DNA from: RGIG4034 sp045628945
GTDB taxonomy: Bacteria > Bacillota > Clostridia > Lachnospirales > Lachnospiraceae
Length of the DNA: 64,000 bases
Direction: 5' to 3'
NCBI GenBank assembly: GCA_045628945.1
Contig: JAZQQG010000025.1
Span: 1-64,000, forward strand
In this document: piece after piece, positions 35,180-42,585 of the stretch
Position numbering within the stretch: the first letter of the stretch is position 1
Layout of the letters: each line of letters starts with the position of its first letter
Position numbers and translations under genes: made by a program
Notes under the pieces: model-generated
Databases searched by the model: none
What the model was told of the DNA's origin: nothing
The model's input: only the letters and a program-made list of their open reading frames with translations

Positions 35180-36238
35180 CTATTCCTGCATTCTCCTGTA
35201 AATATCAATTAACCAGTCATGGTCCAGATCCGTCTCGTTTAGGATGGTGACTCGATCGGGACGGGTGGTTGCCGCCTTCTGCCACAGCTCCACGAAGAGG
35301 TCTTCATTGATGCCATAGGTGGCCGGATTCAGATCGAGTCCGTAGGCCTTATAGATGTTCAGCAAAGCCAGATCGTCTCTTCCCTGGAAGTTGGCCGCAC
35401 CGATGCTGCCAAGCGCAACCGCCAGACCATGGGAAATCTTAAGTGTTGGACACAGCTCCTCAATGGCGTGGGCGAAGAGATGCTCACTACCGCTGCAAGG
35501 GCGGGAAGAGCCTGCAATCTCCATGGCAAGTCCACCCATTACCAGAGAACGGGACAGGGTCTTCATAAAGCTTTTACTCTTTAAGTCCTTATTGTCACAA
35601 TGGGCAACGCTGTCATAGCACATCCACGCAATGGCATGGGCAAAGTCATCCAGACGGGAATTGCCTGCTGCGGCCGCGAGCTCCCAGTCATAGACCGAGG
35701 TATACTTACCGATGGTATCACCGATCCCGGATAAGGTCTGAGAAATCGGGGCCTTGGCAATCATATCGGTATCCACCAGAATGGCCGTGGGAATCTTGCA
35801 AGGGAGGGTCTTTCGTGCCGTTCCTTGCGTTCCGAGCACCGCAAACGGACTTGCGAGTGAATCATTGCTTAAGGTCGTCGGCAGACAAATGTACACTGCT
35901 TTGCTTACGAATGCCGCATACTTGGCGGTATCTAAAACACGACCGCCACCAAAGCCGATAATAATCTGAATATTCTCAATGCATACTTTTTTGGCTAACG
36001 CGACAGCGGTATCAAAGTCGGCCGTAGCCACGTCATAGACCTCCGCGCCGCCAAAATCCTTGGCGATGGTGTCTACAATCTCCGAATAGGTTGTCCGAAG
36101 GAACTCCTCCGTTACGAGGATTGCTTTTTTACTCTGAAGCTCGGGAAGGTAACCCTTTACGGTCTCATCCACATGGTCGAAAAGATTCTCCTCCACAACC
36201 ATACACAGGGGCAGGTTAAATCTGGAATGCTGATTCAT
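35180..36238 (-). CDS. sn-glycerol-1-phosphate dehydrogenase-like protein (AraM/EgsA family)
   Basis: I place the start at 36238, since AAGGA lies seven bases ahead of this ATG while the ATG at 36268 lies in a hairpin loop with no binding site. The 352-residue protein has 'IIGFGGGRVLDTAKYAA' (NAD-binding), 'PTTLSNDSLASPFAVL', 'GIGDTIGKYTSVYDW' and 'RPCSGSEHLFAHAIEEL..KISHGLAVALG' with metal-binding Asp and His positions. This is the glycerol-1-phosphate dehydrogenase branch of the iron-containing alcohol dehydrogenases, which reduce dihydroxyacetone phosphate to G1P. In Bacillus the AraM product feeds archaeal-type ether lipids. Confidence 0.85.
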   Translation of the reverse strand: MNQHSRFNLPLCMVVEENLFDHVDETVKGYLPELQSKKAILVTEEFLRTTYSEIVDTIAKDFGGAEVYDVATADFDTAVALAKKVCIENIQIIIGFGGGRVLDTAKYAAFVSKAVYICLPTTLSNDSLASPFAVLGTQGTARKTLPCKIPTAILVDTDMIAKAPISQTLSGIGDTIGKYTSVYDWELAAAAGNSRLDDFAHAIAWMCYDSVAHCDNKDLKSKSFMKTLSRSLVMGGLAMEIAGSSRPCSGSEHLFAHAIEELCPTLKISHGLAVALGSIGAANFQGRDDLALLNIYKAYGLDLNPATYGINEDLFVELWQKAATTRPDRVTILNETDLDHDWLIDIYRRMQE

Positions 36239-36255
36239 ACTGATATCCTTATAGT

Positions 36256-36282
36256 AGAGCCGGTCCATAAAGAACCGGCTCT
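36256..36282 (-). promoter_or_regulatory. Hairpin upstream of the glycerol-1-phosphate dehydrogenase start
   Basis: AGAGCCGGT (36256-36264) and ACCGGCTCT (36274-36282) form a perfect 9-bp stem. On the minus strand no T-run follows, but it may still end pgi transcripts or isolate the downstream binding site. The rejected upstream ATG lies in its loop. Confidence 0.5.
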
Positions 36283-36340
36283 GATTCGTTATTTGTTCTA
36301 TTTGTTGCTGTTCGGTTGCCGAATCGTGGCTTATTCCGAA

Positions 36341-37921
36341 TTAGATATTTAACAGGTCGCTGATCTCCTTAAGCGCACCCTCGGTCTCATGGGCGAGAAC
36401 CTTCTTGGCAAGAACCTTACCAAGCTGTACGCCCTCCTGGTCGAAGGAGTTCACATTCCAGGTGAAGCCCTGGAACATAATCTTGTTCTCGAAGTGACTA
36501 AGCAGTGCACCGAGAGACTCGGGAGTAAGCTTGTCACCTACGATGATGCTGGAAGGACGACCGCCTTCGAAGTTCTTGTTCTTGTTCTCATCCTGCTTAC
36601 CGCAAGCAAATGCTACGATCTGTGCCGCAACGTTTGCGCAGAGCTTCTGCTGGCTGGTGCTGCCCTGGATTACGACGTCGGTACCGATCTGGCTGTTCTT
36701 GAAGCCGATGAACTGAAGGGGAACAATATCGGTTCCCTGATGTAATAACTGATAGAAGGAGTGCTGTCCGTTGGTACCCGGCTCACCGAAGATGATCGGA
36801 CCGGTTACGTAGTTCACGGGCTCGCCGAAACGGTTTACGCTCTTACCGTTGGACTCCATATCTGCCTGCTGAAGGTGTGCAGGGAAACGGCTGAGTGCCT
36901 GAGAGTAAGGAAGAACTGCGGTTGCACCGAAGCCTAAGATATTTCTCTCGTATACGCCGATTAATGCATCCAAAAGAGCAGGGTTCTTGGTGATATCCTT
37001 ATTGGTTGCAAGCTTGTCTTCTGCTGCCGCACCGTCAAGGAAACGAGCAAATACTTCCGGACCGAAAGCAAGAGACAGAACTGCGCCACCTACTGCAGAG
37101 CAGGAGGAGAAACGTCCGCCGATGTAATCATCCATGAAGAACGCTGCCAGATAATCTGCACTCTTTGCAAGAGGAGAGGTCTCACTGGTAACGGCAATCA
37201 TATGCTTAGAAGCATCTAAGCCTGCATTCTTTAAAGCATCCTTTACAAAGGACTCGTTGGTCAGGGTCTCAAGCGTCGTACCGGACTTGGATACCAGAAC
37301 GAAAAGAGAATGCTTCACATCGATGGAATTCAGAACTGCTGCTGCATCATCCGGATCAACATTGGAGATGAACTTTGCTTCCATCTTGAAGGTGCCGTTC
37401 ATCTTTGCCCAGTTCTCCAGTGCCAGATACATTGCACGGGGACCAAGATCGGATCCGCCGATACCAATCTGAACTACGGTTGTGAACTTCTCACCGTCTG
37501 CATTGGCGATGGTACCGTCATGTACTTTTTTTGCAAAGTCAGCAATCTTCTTCTGCTCGCCAACATAGAACTCTCTCTTATCAACGCCGTCAGCAACCAC
37601 CTTGTCGCCAAGCTGGCCTCTGGTTAACTGATGAAGTACCAGACGCTTCTCACCGGTGTTGATTACTTCACCGTTGTAGAGTGCAGCAAACTTCTCGGTA
37701 AGTTCTGCCTCATCGGCAAGCTCTGCAAGTGCCGCAAGAACCTCATCGTCTACTGCCTTAGCGGCGTAATTAAAGGTCATGCCCTCTGCCATGGGAACGC
37801 TGTAATTCTTCACACGCTTTGCACCGTTCTCACCGGCCATCTCCTTGGTAATGTCTACTTTCTTAACCGCCTGAAGCTTCTTGTAAGAAGCAAGGGTATC
37901 AAGATTCTTCCATGCAACCAT
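36341..37921 (-). CDS. pgi: Glucose-6-phosphate isomerase
   Basis: Start chosen at 37921, where GGAGG is nine bases ahead of ATG; an ATG three codons earlier touches the GGAGG. The 526-residue enzyme interconverts glucose 6-phosphate and fructose 6-phosphate. Motifs are 'VVQIGIGGSDLGPRAMYLAL', 'LVSKSGTTLETL', 'FSSCSAVGGAVLSLAFG' and 'GEPGTNGQHSFYQLLHQG' (catalytic Glu). The promoter TTGCTT-16-TATAAT lies at 38046-38019, about 100 bases upstream. Confidence 0.95.
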   Translation of the reverse strand: MVAWKNLDTLASYKKLQAVKKVDITKEMAGENGAKRVKNYSVPMAEGMTFNYAAKAVDDEVLAALAELADEAELTEKFAALYNGEVINTGEKRLVLHQLTRGQLGDKVVADGVDKREFYVGEQKKIADFAKKVHDGTIANADGEKFTTVVQIGIGGSDLGPRAMYLALENWAKMNGTFKMEAKFISNVDPDDAAAVLNSIDVKHSLFVLVSKSGTTLETLTNESFVKDALKNAGLDASKHMIAVTSETSPLAKSADYLAAFFMDDYIGGRFSSCSAVGGAVLSLAFGPEVFARFLDGAAAEDKLATNKDITKNPALLDALIGVYERNILGFGATAVLPYSQALSRFPAHLQQADMESNGKSVNRFGEPVNYVTGPIIFGEPGTNGQHSFYQLLHQGTDIVPLQFIGFKNSQIGTDVVIQGSTSQQKLCANVAAQIVAFACGKQDENKNKNFEGGRPSSIIVGDKLTPESLGALLSHFENKIMFQGFTWNVNSFDQEGVQLGKVLAKKVLAHETEGALKEISDLLNI

Positions 37922-38018
37922 CGTATACATCCTCCGTATTTTAAAATAAAAAACTATCCTTGTGCTCGCGCTCTCTTCTTCACCGCTTCATGCGGGTATC
38001 GCGACCACACCGACTAAT

Positions 38019-38046
38019 ATTATAACGAATTTCCGAGAAAAAGCAA
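38019..38046 (-). promoter_or_regulatory. Promoter of pgi
   Basis: On the minus strand TTGCTT (38046-38041), a 16-base spacer and TATAAT (38024-38019), followed by a leader of about 90 bases. Confidence 0.55.
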
Positions 38047-38093
38047 TAAATGCCCCCTTTTCCTTTTCTTTTTTTATGTTATAATCGCGTATT

Positions 38094-39437
38094 ATGAAAG
38101 ATTTGACCAAAGGGTATCCGGCCAAGGTCATTGTGCTCTTCGCACTCCCCTTGATGATCGGAAACATATTTCAACAACTCTATAACATTACGGACAGCAA
38201 AATTGTCAGCGCAATGGTGGATCCTTCCGCCCTCGCCGCCATCGGAGCCACCGCGGTTCTCTCGAATGCCATTATCGGTTTCGTGAACGGACTGACGCAG
38301 GGTTTTGGAATCCTGATTGCCCAGAGCTTCGGCGCCAAAAACTTCCGGGCTCTTCGGAAATATCTGGCCGGCTCCATCCTGATTACCTACCTCGTAGCGA
38401 TTCTGTTAACGGTGGTAAGCGAGCTGACCATCGAACCGTTGCTTACTCTTTTGCGAACTCCCAAGGATATCTATGCGGATGCCTTAAGCTATGTACGTGT
38501 CATTCTTGCGGGAATCATCTTTATCTCGACCTACAACTTAAGTGCCAACACCCTCCGTGCGGTCGGAGACAGCAAAATGCCACTGCTCTGTCTGATTATC
38601 AGCGTGGTGTTGAACATCGGTCTCGACCTTGCCTTTGTCGGCCCCTTCGGGATTGTCGGAGCCGCCTATGCGACCATTATCTCGCAGGCCGTTTCCGGTA
38701 TCTCCTGCCTGGCAATTCTCATCGTAAAATACCATGATCTTTTGCCCCGTGGCGAGGAATGGCGTCCCACAGGAAACGTATTCGGCAATCTGATTCCCAG
38801 CGGTATCTCTATGGGACTGATGGGATGTATCGTAAATATCGGTACCATTTTCTTACAGAGCGCCATCAACGACTTAGGCACCGAGTACGTCACCGCACAC
38901 ACCGCTGCGCGACGTGTCTTCGATATTATGATGATTATGATTTTCACCTTCGGTTTTGCCATGACGACCTATGTCAGTCAGAATTACGGCGCCGGGGAAG
39001 GCGGACGAATTCGTCAGGGAATTCGCCATGCTACAATCATCGATACGATCATCTCCACGCTGTTGGTCGGCTTCGCTTTTCTTTTCGGTCGTCCGATTAT
39101 CGCGTGGGTTGCAAGTTCCAACGATCCGACGATTGTAAACGCCGGCGTTATGTACATCCGCATCGGCGTGCTCTTTTACTATGTGCTGGGACCGCTCTTC
39201 ATCCTGCGATGCTCCCTTCAGGGATTGGGGCACAAAATCGTCCCGTTGGTATCCAGCGGACTGGAGCTTACCATCAAGATCCTCTCGTCGCTTTTCTTAG
39301 TGCCACGGTTAAAATACCTCGGTGTATCGCTCACAGAGCCCATCAGTTGGGTCGTTATGGTGATTCCGTTGATTATCATCTACATTTTGAAACGTCCGAA
39401 GGAAAAGAGGAACGGAACCGGACGCGAATCGGATTAG
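38094..39437 (+). CDS. MATE family multidrug/metabolite efflux transporter
   Basis: A 447-residue protein with about 12 membrane segments. It opens 'MKDLTKGYPAKVIVLFALPLMIGNIFQQLYNITDSKIV', the usual MATE start. 'AIGATAVLSN' and 'LSANTLRAVGDSKMPLL' are conserved loop motifs. It should export organic cations or drugs using a Na+ or H+ gradient. TATAAT at 38080-38085 is only eight bases before ATG and no ribosome binding site is visible, so the mRNA could be leaderless. Confidence 0.93.
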   Translation: MKDLTKGYPAKVIVLFALPLMIGNIFQQLYNITDSKIVSAMVDPSALAAIGATAVLSNAIIGFVNGLTQGFGILIAQSFGAKNFRALRKYLAGSILITYLVAILLTVVSELTIEPLLTLLRTPKDIYADALSYVRVILAGIIFISTYNLSANTLRAVGDSKMPLLCLIISVVLNIGLDLAFVGPFGIVGAAYATIISQAVSGISCLAILIVKYHDLLPRGEEWRPTGNVFGNLIPSGISMGLMGCIVNIGTIFLQSAINDLGTEYVTAHTAARRVFDIMMIMIFTFGFAMTTYVSQNYGAGEGGRIRQGIRHATIIDTIISTLLVGFAFLFGRPIIAWVASSNDPTIVNAGVMYIRIGVLFYYVLGPLFILRCSLQGLGHKIVPLVSSGLELTIKILSSLFLVPRLKYLGVSLTEPISWVVMVIPLIIIYILKRPKEKRNGTGRESD

Positions 39438-39472
39438 AAAGCGTGTGGCCGGGCACGTTGGTTAAGTTCATA

Positions 39473-39724
39473 TTTCGGCAACTTATGGTGCGGATTTGGC
39501 TTCTTCTGTCGATTCGCACCATTTTCTTGGCTATTGCCTGTCGTTTTCGGCAACTTTTGGTGTGGAATTAGCTTCTTCTGTCGATTCGCACCATCAAATC
39601 GGCTCTTTCCTGGTGCAAATTAACAACTTTCCGGAATTTCGCACCAGAAGTCACCGAATCTTGCATGCCAGAATATAAAAACTGGTGCGACTTGGACTAT
39701 TTCATCCAATTCGCACCAGTTTTA
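39473..39724. repeat. Cluster of four hairpin repeats GGTGCG(A)...(T)TCGCACC
   Basis: This gene-free stretch (39438-39766) holds four hairpins with arms GGTGCG-like and CGCACC. Units 1 (39473-39522) and 2 (39545-39594) are about 90% identical over 50 bases with a 72-base period. Unit 3 is 39610-39647. Unit 4 is 39677-39724. It looks like a family of intergenic palindromic elements. Unit spacers are not conserved in length, so it is not a CRISPR array. Confidence 0.75.
39677..39724. terminator. Bidirectional terminator formed by hairpin unit 4
   Basis: AAAACTGGTGCGA pairs with TCGCACCAGTTTT around a 20-base loop, with A and T tracts on the outside. It lies 43 bases beyond the cysK stop and probably ends metY-cysK transcription. 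Confidence 0.75.
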
Positions 39725-39766
39725 TATCACCACAATCAATTATTCCGCAAATATCACTGGAATCGA

Positions 39767-40699
39767 TTATTCCGCAAACAACGGAGTGGAGTAGTATCTG
39801 TCGCCGCTGTCGGGAAGCAGAACGACAATGGTCTTTCCCTTGTTCTCGGGTCTCTTTGCTAATTCAATGCCGGCAAAGAGTGCTGCACCGGAGGAGATAC
39901 CGGTCAGTACGCCTTCTGCACGGCCGAGCTCCTTGGCAGTTGCAAAAGCATCCTCATTGACAACCGGAATGATCTCATCATAGATGGAGGTGTTCAGCAC
40001 CTCGGGAACGAAGCCTGCGCCGATACCCTGAATCTTGTGGGCACCTGCGGTTCCCTGAGAAAGTACCGGGGAGCTTGCAGGCTCTACGGCTACCACCTTA
40101 ACGGAAGCCTTCTTGGACTTTAAGAACTCGCCGACGCCGGTAACGGTTCCGCCGGTACCAACACCTGCTACGAAGTAATCAACCTCGCCATCGGTATCCT
40201 CCCAGATCTCGGGACCGGTGAATTCGCGGTGTGCCTTCGGGTTGGCGGGATTGACGAACTGTCCTGCCACAATACTTCCGGGAATCTCTTTCTGTAATTC
40301 TTCTGCCTTGGCAATAGCACCCTTCATGCCCTTCGCGCCCTCGGTCAATACCAATTCCGCACCATAGGCCTTAATGATGTTGCGACGTTCTACACTCATC
40401 GTATCGGGAAGAACGATAATCAGACGATATCCTCTTGCTGCAGCGATTGCTGCCAGGCCGATTCCGGTATTGCCGGAGGTAGGCTCGATAATGGTTCCGC
40501 CGGGTTTCAGTTTTCCGGTCGCCTCTGCATCATCGATGATGGAGAGAGCAATACGATCCTTTACACTTCCTGCGGGATTGAAATACTCTAACTTAACGAG
40601 AAGCTTTGCTTCAAGTCCTAATTTTTTCTCAAGATTGGTAACCTCCAGAAGGGGGGTCTTTCCGATTAATTCTGTTGCGCTCTGATATACCTTACTCAT
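39767..40699 (-). CDS. cysK: Cysteine synthase (O-acetylserine sulfhydrylase)
   Basis: A 310-residue fold-type II PLP enzyme that makes cysteine from O-acetylserine and sulfide. Motifs are 'NPAGSVKDRIAL' (PLP Lys47), 'PTSGNTGIGLA' (substrate loop), 'GTGGTVTGVG' (PLP phosphate) and 'GISSGAALFAG'. It lies 30 bases after metY in one operon. In Bacillus, CysK also binds the CymR repressor; an Rrf2 regulator gene lies 4 kb away here. Confidence 0.96.
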   Translation of the reverse strand: MSKVYQSATELIGKTPLLEVTNLEKKLGLEAKLLVKLEYFNPAGSVKDRIALSIIDDAEATGKLKPGGTIIEPTSGNTGIGLAAIAAARGYRLIIVLPDTMSVERRNIIKAYGAELVLTEGAKGMKGAIAKAEELQKEIPGSIVAGQFVNPANPKAHREFTGPEIWEDTDGEVDYFVAGVGTGGTVTGVGEFLKSKKASVKVVAVEPASSPVLSQGTAGAHKIQGIGAGFVPEVLNTSIYDEIIPVVNEDAFATAKELGRAEGVLTGISSGAALFAGIELAKRPENKGKTIVVLLPDSGDRYYSTPLFAE

Positions 40700-40729
40700 G
40701 ATATTGTCCTCTTTTTCTATCGATTATAA

Positions 40730-42034
40730 TTACAGTGCCTTGAAAGCCTCTTCCAGATCCTGAAGAATATCATCGATATGCTCCGTTCCGATGGAAAGGC
40801 GAATGGTGTTGGGCTTGATGCCCTGATCCAAAAGCTCTGCCTCGTTGCACTCGGAATGCGTGGTAGATGCGGGATGAATTGCCAGAGACTTCACATCCGC
40901 AACGTTTGCAAGCAGTGAGAACAGTTCGAGGTTATCGATGAACTTCTGTGCTCTTTTGGCATCACCCTTAATCTCAAAGGTGAAAATGGAACCGCCGCCG
41001 TTCGGGAAATACTTCTTGTAGAGCTCCTGCTGTGCGGGATCCGTGTTTACAGAAGGATGATTTACCTTCTCTACCTCGGGGTGGTTCTGCAAAAACTTCA
41101 CAACCTTCAGTGCGTTTTCAACATGTCTCTCAACGCGTAAGGACAAGGTCTCCAGTCCCTGTAAAAAGATAAATGCATGAATCGGAGATAATGTTGCTCC
41201 GGTATCGCGTAAAAGAATTGCCCGAATCGAGGTCGCAAAGCCTGCAGGCGCGCAATCCTTGGCGAAGCTTACTCCGTGGTAGGATACGTTGGGCTCGGTA
41301 AGCCAAGGCCACTTGTCATTCTGGGTCCAGTCAAACTTACCGCTATCCACAATCACACCGCCGATGGTGGTTCCGTGTCCACCGATGAACTTGGTGGCGG
41401 AGTGTATTACAATGTCTGCGCCGTGCTCGATGGGGCGAACCAGGTAAGGAGTTGCGAAGGTATTGTCCACAATCAGAGGAATTCCTGCTTCGTGTGCAAT
41501 TCCTGCAATTCTTTCGATATCAACCACTTCGGAGTTCGGGTTGCCAAGGGTTTCAATGGTAATTGCTTTGGTATTCGGCTGAATTGCTGCCTTGATACCT
41601 TCATAATCAAAGGGATCTACGAAAGTTGCGGTGATTCCGTAATCCGGAAGGGTATGCGCCAACAGGTTGTAGGTACCGCCGTAGATGTTCTTGGCTGCTA
41701 CGATGTGATCCCCCGCATGTGCTACCGTCTGGTAGGTATAAGCAAGGGCTGCTGCACCGGAGCTGACTGCAAGGGCTGCAACGCCACCCTCCAAAGCTGC
41801 GATTCTTGCCTCAAAGATTCCTTGAGTCGGGTTTGTCAGACGACCGTAGATGTTACCGGCATCTCTTAAACCGAAACGGTCTGCTGCATGCTCACTGTTA
41901 TGGAATACATAGGAGGAGGTTAAGTAGATGGGAACCGCTCTTGCGTCGGTTACGGGATCTGCACTCTCCTGGCCTACATGTAACTGCTTTGTCTCAAATC
42001 TGAAATTTCTGTCTTTACGCTCTAATTTACTCAT
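40730..42034 (-). CDS. metY: O-acetylhomoserine sulfhydrylase (homocysteine synthase)
   Basis: A 434-residue Cys/Met metabolism PLP enzyme of the OAH/OAS sulfhydrylase type. It starts 'FETKQLHVGQESADPVTDARAVPIYLTSSYVF', has the PLP lysine Lys215 in 'HSATKFIGGHGTTIGG' and ends 'LSIGTEHIDDILQDLEEAF'. It makes homocysteine from O-acetylhomoserine and sulfide. It heads the metY-cysK operon behind a leader of about 170 bases that encodes a Cys-rich peptide, and its promoter overlaps an Rrf2-type dyad. Confidence 0.95.
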   Translation of the reverse strand: MSKLERKDRNFRFETKQLHVGQESADPVTDARAVPIYLTSSYVFHNSEHAADRFGLRDAGNIYGRLTNPTQGIFEARIAALEGGVAALAVSSGAAALAYTYQTVAHAGDHIVAAKNIYGGTYNLLAHTLPDYGITATFVDPFDYEGIKAAIQPNTKAITIETLGNPNSEVVDIERIAGIAHEAGIPLIVDNTFATPYLVRPIEHGADIVIHSATKFIGGHGTTIGGVIVDSGKFDWTQNDKWPWLTEPNVSYHGVSFAKDCAPAGFATSIRAILLRDTGATLSPIHAFIFLQGLETLSLRVERHVENALKVVKFLQNHPEVEKVNHPSVNTDPAQQELYKKYFPNGGGSIFTFEIKGDAKRAQKFIDNLELFSLLANVADVKSLAIHPASTTHSECNEAELLDQGIKPNTIRLSIGTEHIDDILQDLEEAFKAL

Positions 42035-42066
42035 TGTCTTTTCTCTCCATTCTTCATCAAACTAAG

Positions 42067-42156
42067 TTATCTGTAACATCGATTCTCACTACACATTCGG
42101 CTGCACATTCGCTTCGTTTGCAAGAACAGTTGACGATTTTCAAATAGTACGTTCAT
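42067..42156 (-). CDS. Cys/Met-rich leader peptide upstream of metY-cysK
   Basis: A 29-codon frame too short for usual gene calling. It starts at ATG 42156 with AAGGAG eight bases ahead and ends at TAA 42067-42069, 32 bases before metY. The C-terminal part reads MCSRMCSENRCYR, with three Cys and, in the whole peptide, three Met. This composition in the leader of a cysteine/homocysteine synthesis operon points to a regulatory leader peptide, where ribosome stalling on scarce cysteinyl-tRNA alters expression downstream. I see no clear terminator hairpin between it and metY, so the effect might be on translation. Inference, but the binding site and composition are seen directly. Confidence 0.6.
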   Translation of the reverse strand: MNVLFENRQLFLQTKRMCSRMCSENRCYR

Positions 42157-42172
42157 AGTCTTATCTCCTTTT

Positions 42173-42199
42173 CAATTCATACATTTTCGATATGAATTG
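42173..42199 (-). promoter_or_regulatory. Hairpin at the 5' end of the metY-cysK mRNA
   Basis: CAATTCATA (42173-42181) and TATGAATTG (42191-42199) form a 9-bp stem just after the probable start point and just before the ribosome binding site of the leader peptide. Confidence 0.5.
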
Positions 42200-42213
42200 T
42201 TTGCTATGAACGT

Positions 42214-42251
42214 ATCTTACCATCCGCTTTCCTACTAAGTCAATAGGATTG
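42214..42251 (-). promoter_or_regulatory. metY-cysK promoter overlapped by Rrf2-type operator
   Basis: On the minus strand TTGACT (42243-42238), an 18-base spacer and TAAGAT (42219-42214). The dyad at 42227-42251 (plus strand, core TTTCCTA...ATAGGATT) covers the -35 box and matches the operator of the Rrf2 gene at 45116-45140 in 16 of 25 positions, including nearly all of both arms. Confidence 0.65.
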
Positions 42252-42374
42252 GTAGTAGTATAATTTTATACTTGGCTATAGGTTTCTCTTATAGCAGCGT
42301 AAAAAAGTACTTTTTCAGTGATAATTCACAACGAGTATTCCCACGGAATCGTTCCGCAAGCCCTCTTCCCGGGA

Positions 42375-42575
42375 TTATTCTTTCGGCTTCACCGAGCCAA
42401 TATGAATCTCGGGAACCGCACCGGAATAGTCAATTCCGGTCTCCGCCTCGGGTTCCAGTTCCTCGTCGGTCTCATCCGAAAGGAAACGAACCTCGGGCAT
42501 TGCCAGGTTTTCCGTCTCTAAATGCATCGGTTCGGCTTTCTGCTCCGACACTTCTGCTTTTTTCTTCCCAAACAT
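42375..42575 (-). CDS. Small acidic protein downstream of the TAXI-GltS gene
   Basis: A 66-residue protein with a basic start 'MFGKKKAEVSEQ' and an acidic middle 'SDETDEELEPEAETG'. No membrane segment and no recognised family. It starts ten bases after the stop of the transporter gene, behind AAGGAGAG, so I regard it as a real third gene of the Rrf2 operon. A cytoplasmic accessory of the transporter is possible but unproven. Confidence 0.65.
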   Translation of the reverse strand: MFGKKKAEVSEQKAEPMHLETENLAMPEVRFLSDETDEELEPEAETGIDYSGAVPEIHIGSVKPKE

Positions 42576-42585
42576 ATTTCTCTCC

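Noticed and set aside
38759..39571. 270-residue plus-strand frame overlapping the MATE gene
   Set aside because: It is Arg/His/Cys-rich out-of-frame reading of the MATE coding sequence that runs into the hairpin repeats.
39473..39724. CRISPR array
   Set aside because: Only two units are nearly identical, spacers are unequal, units are 38-50 bases with internal palindromes spanning the whole unit, and no cas gene is present.
42035..42213. SAM or T-box riboswitch in the metY leader
   Set aside because: I could not find the conserved SAM-I core or a T-box AGGGUGGNACCGCG-like element; the leader instead holds a small peptide frame and a simple hairpin.
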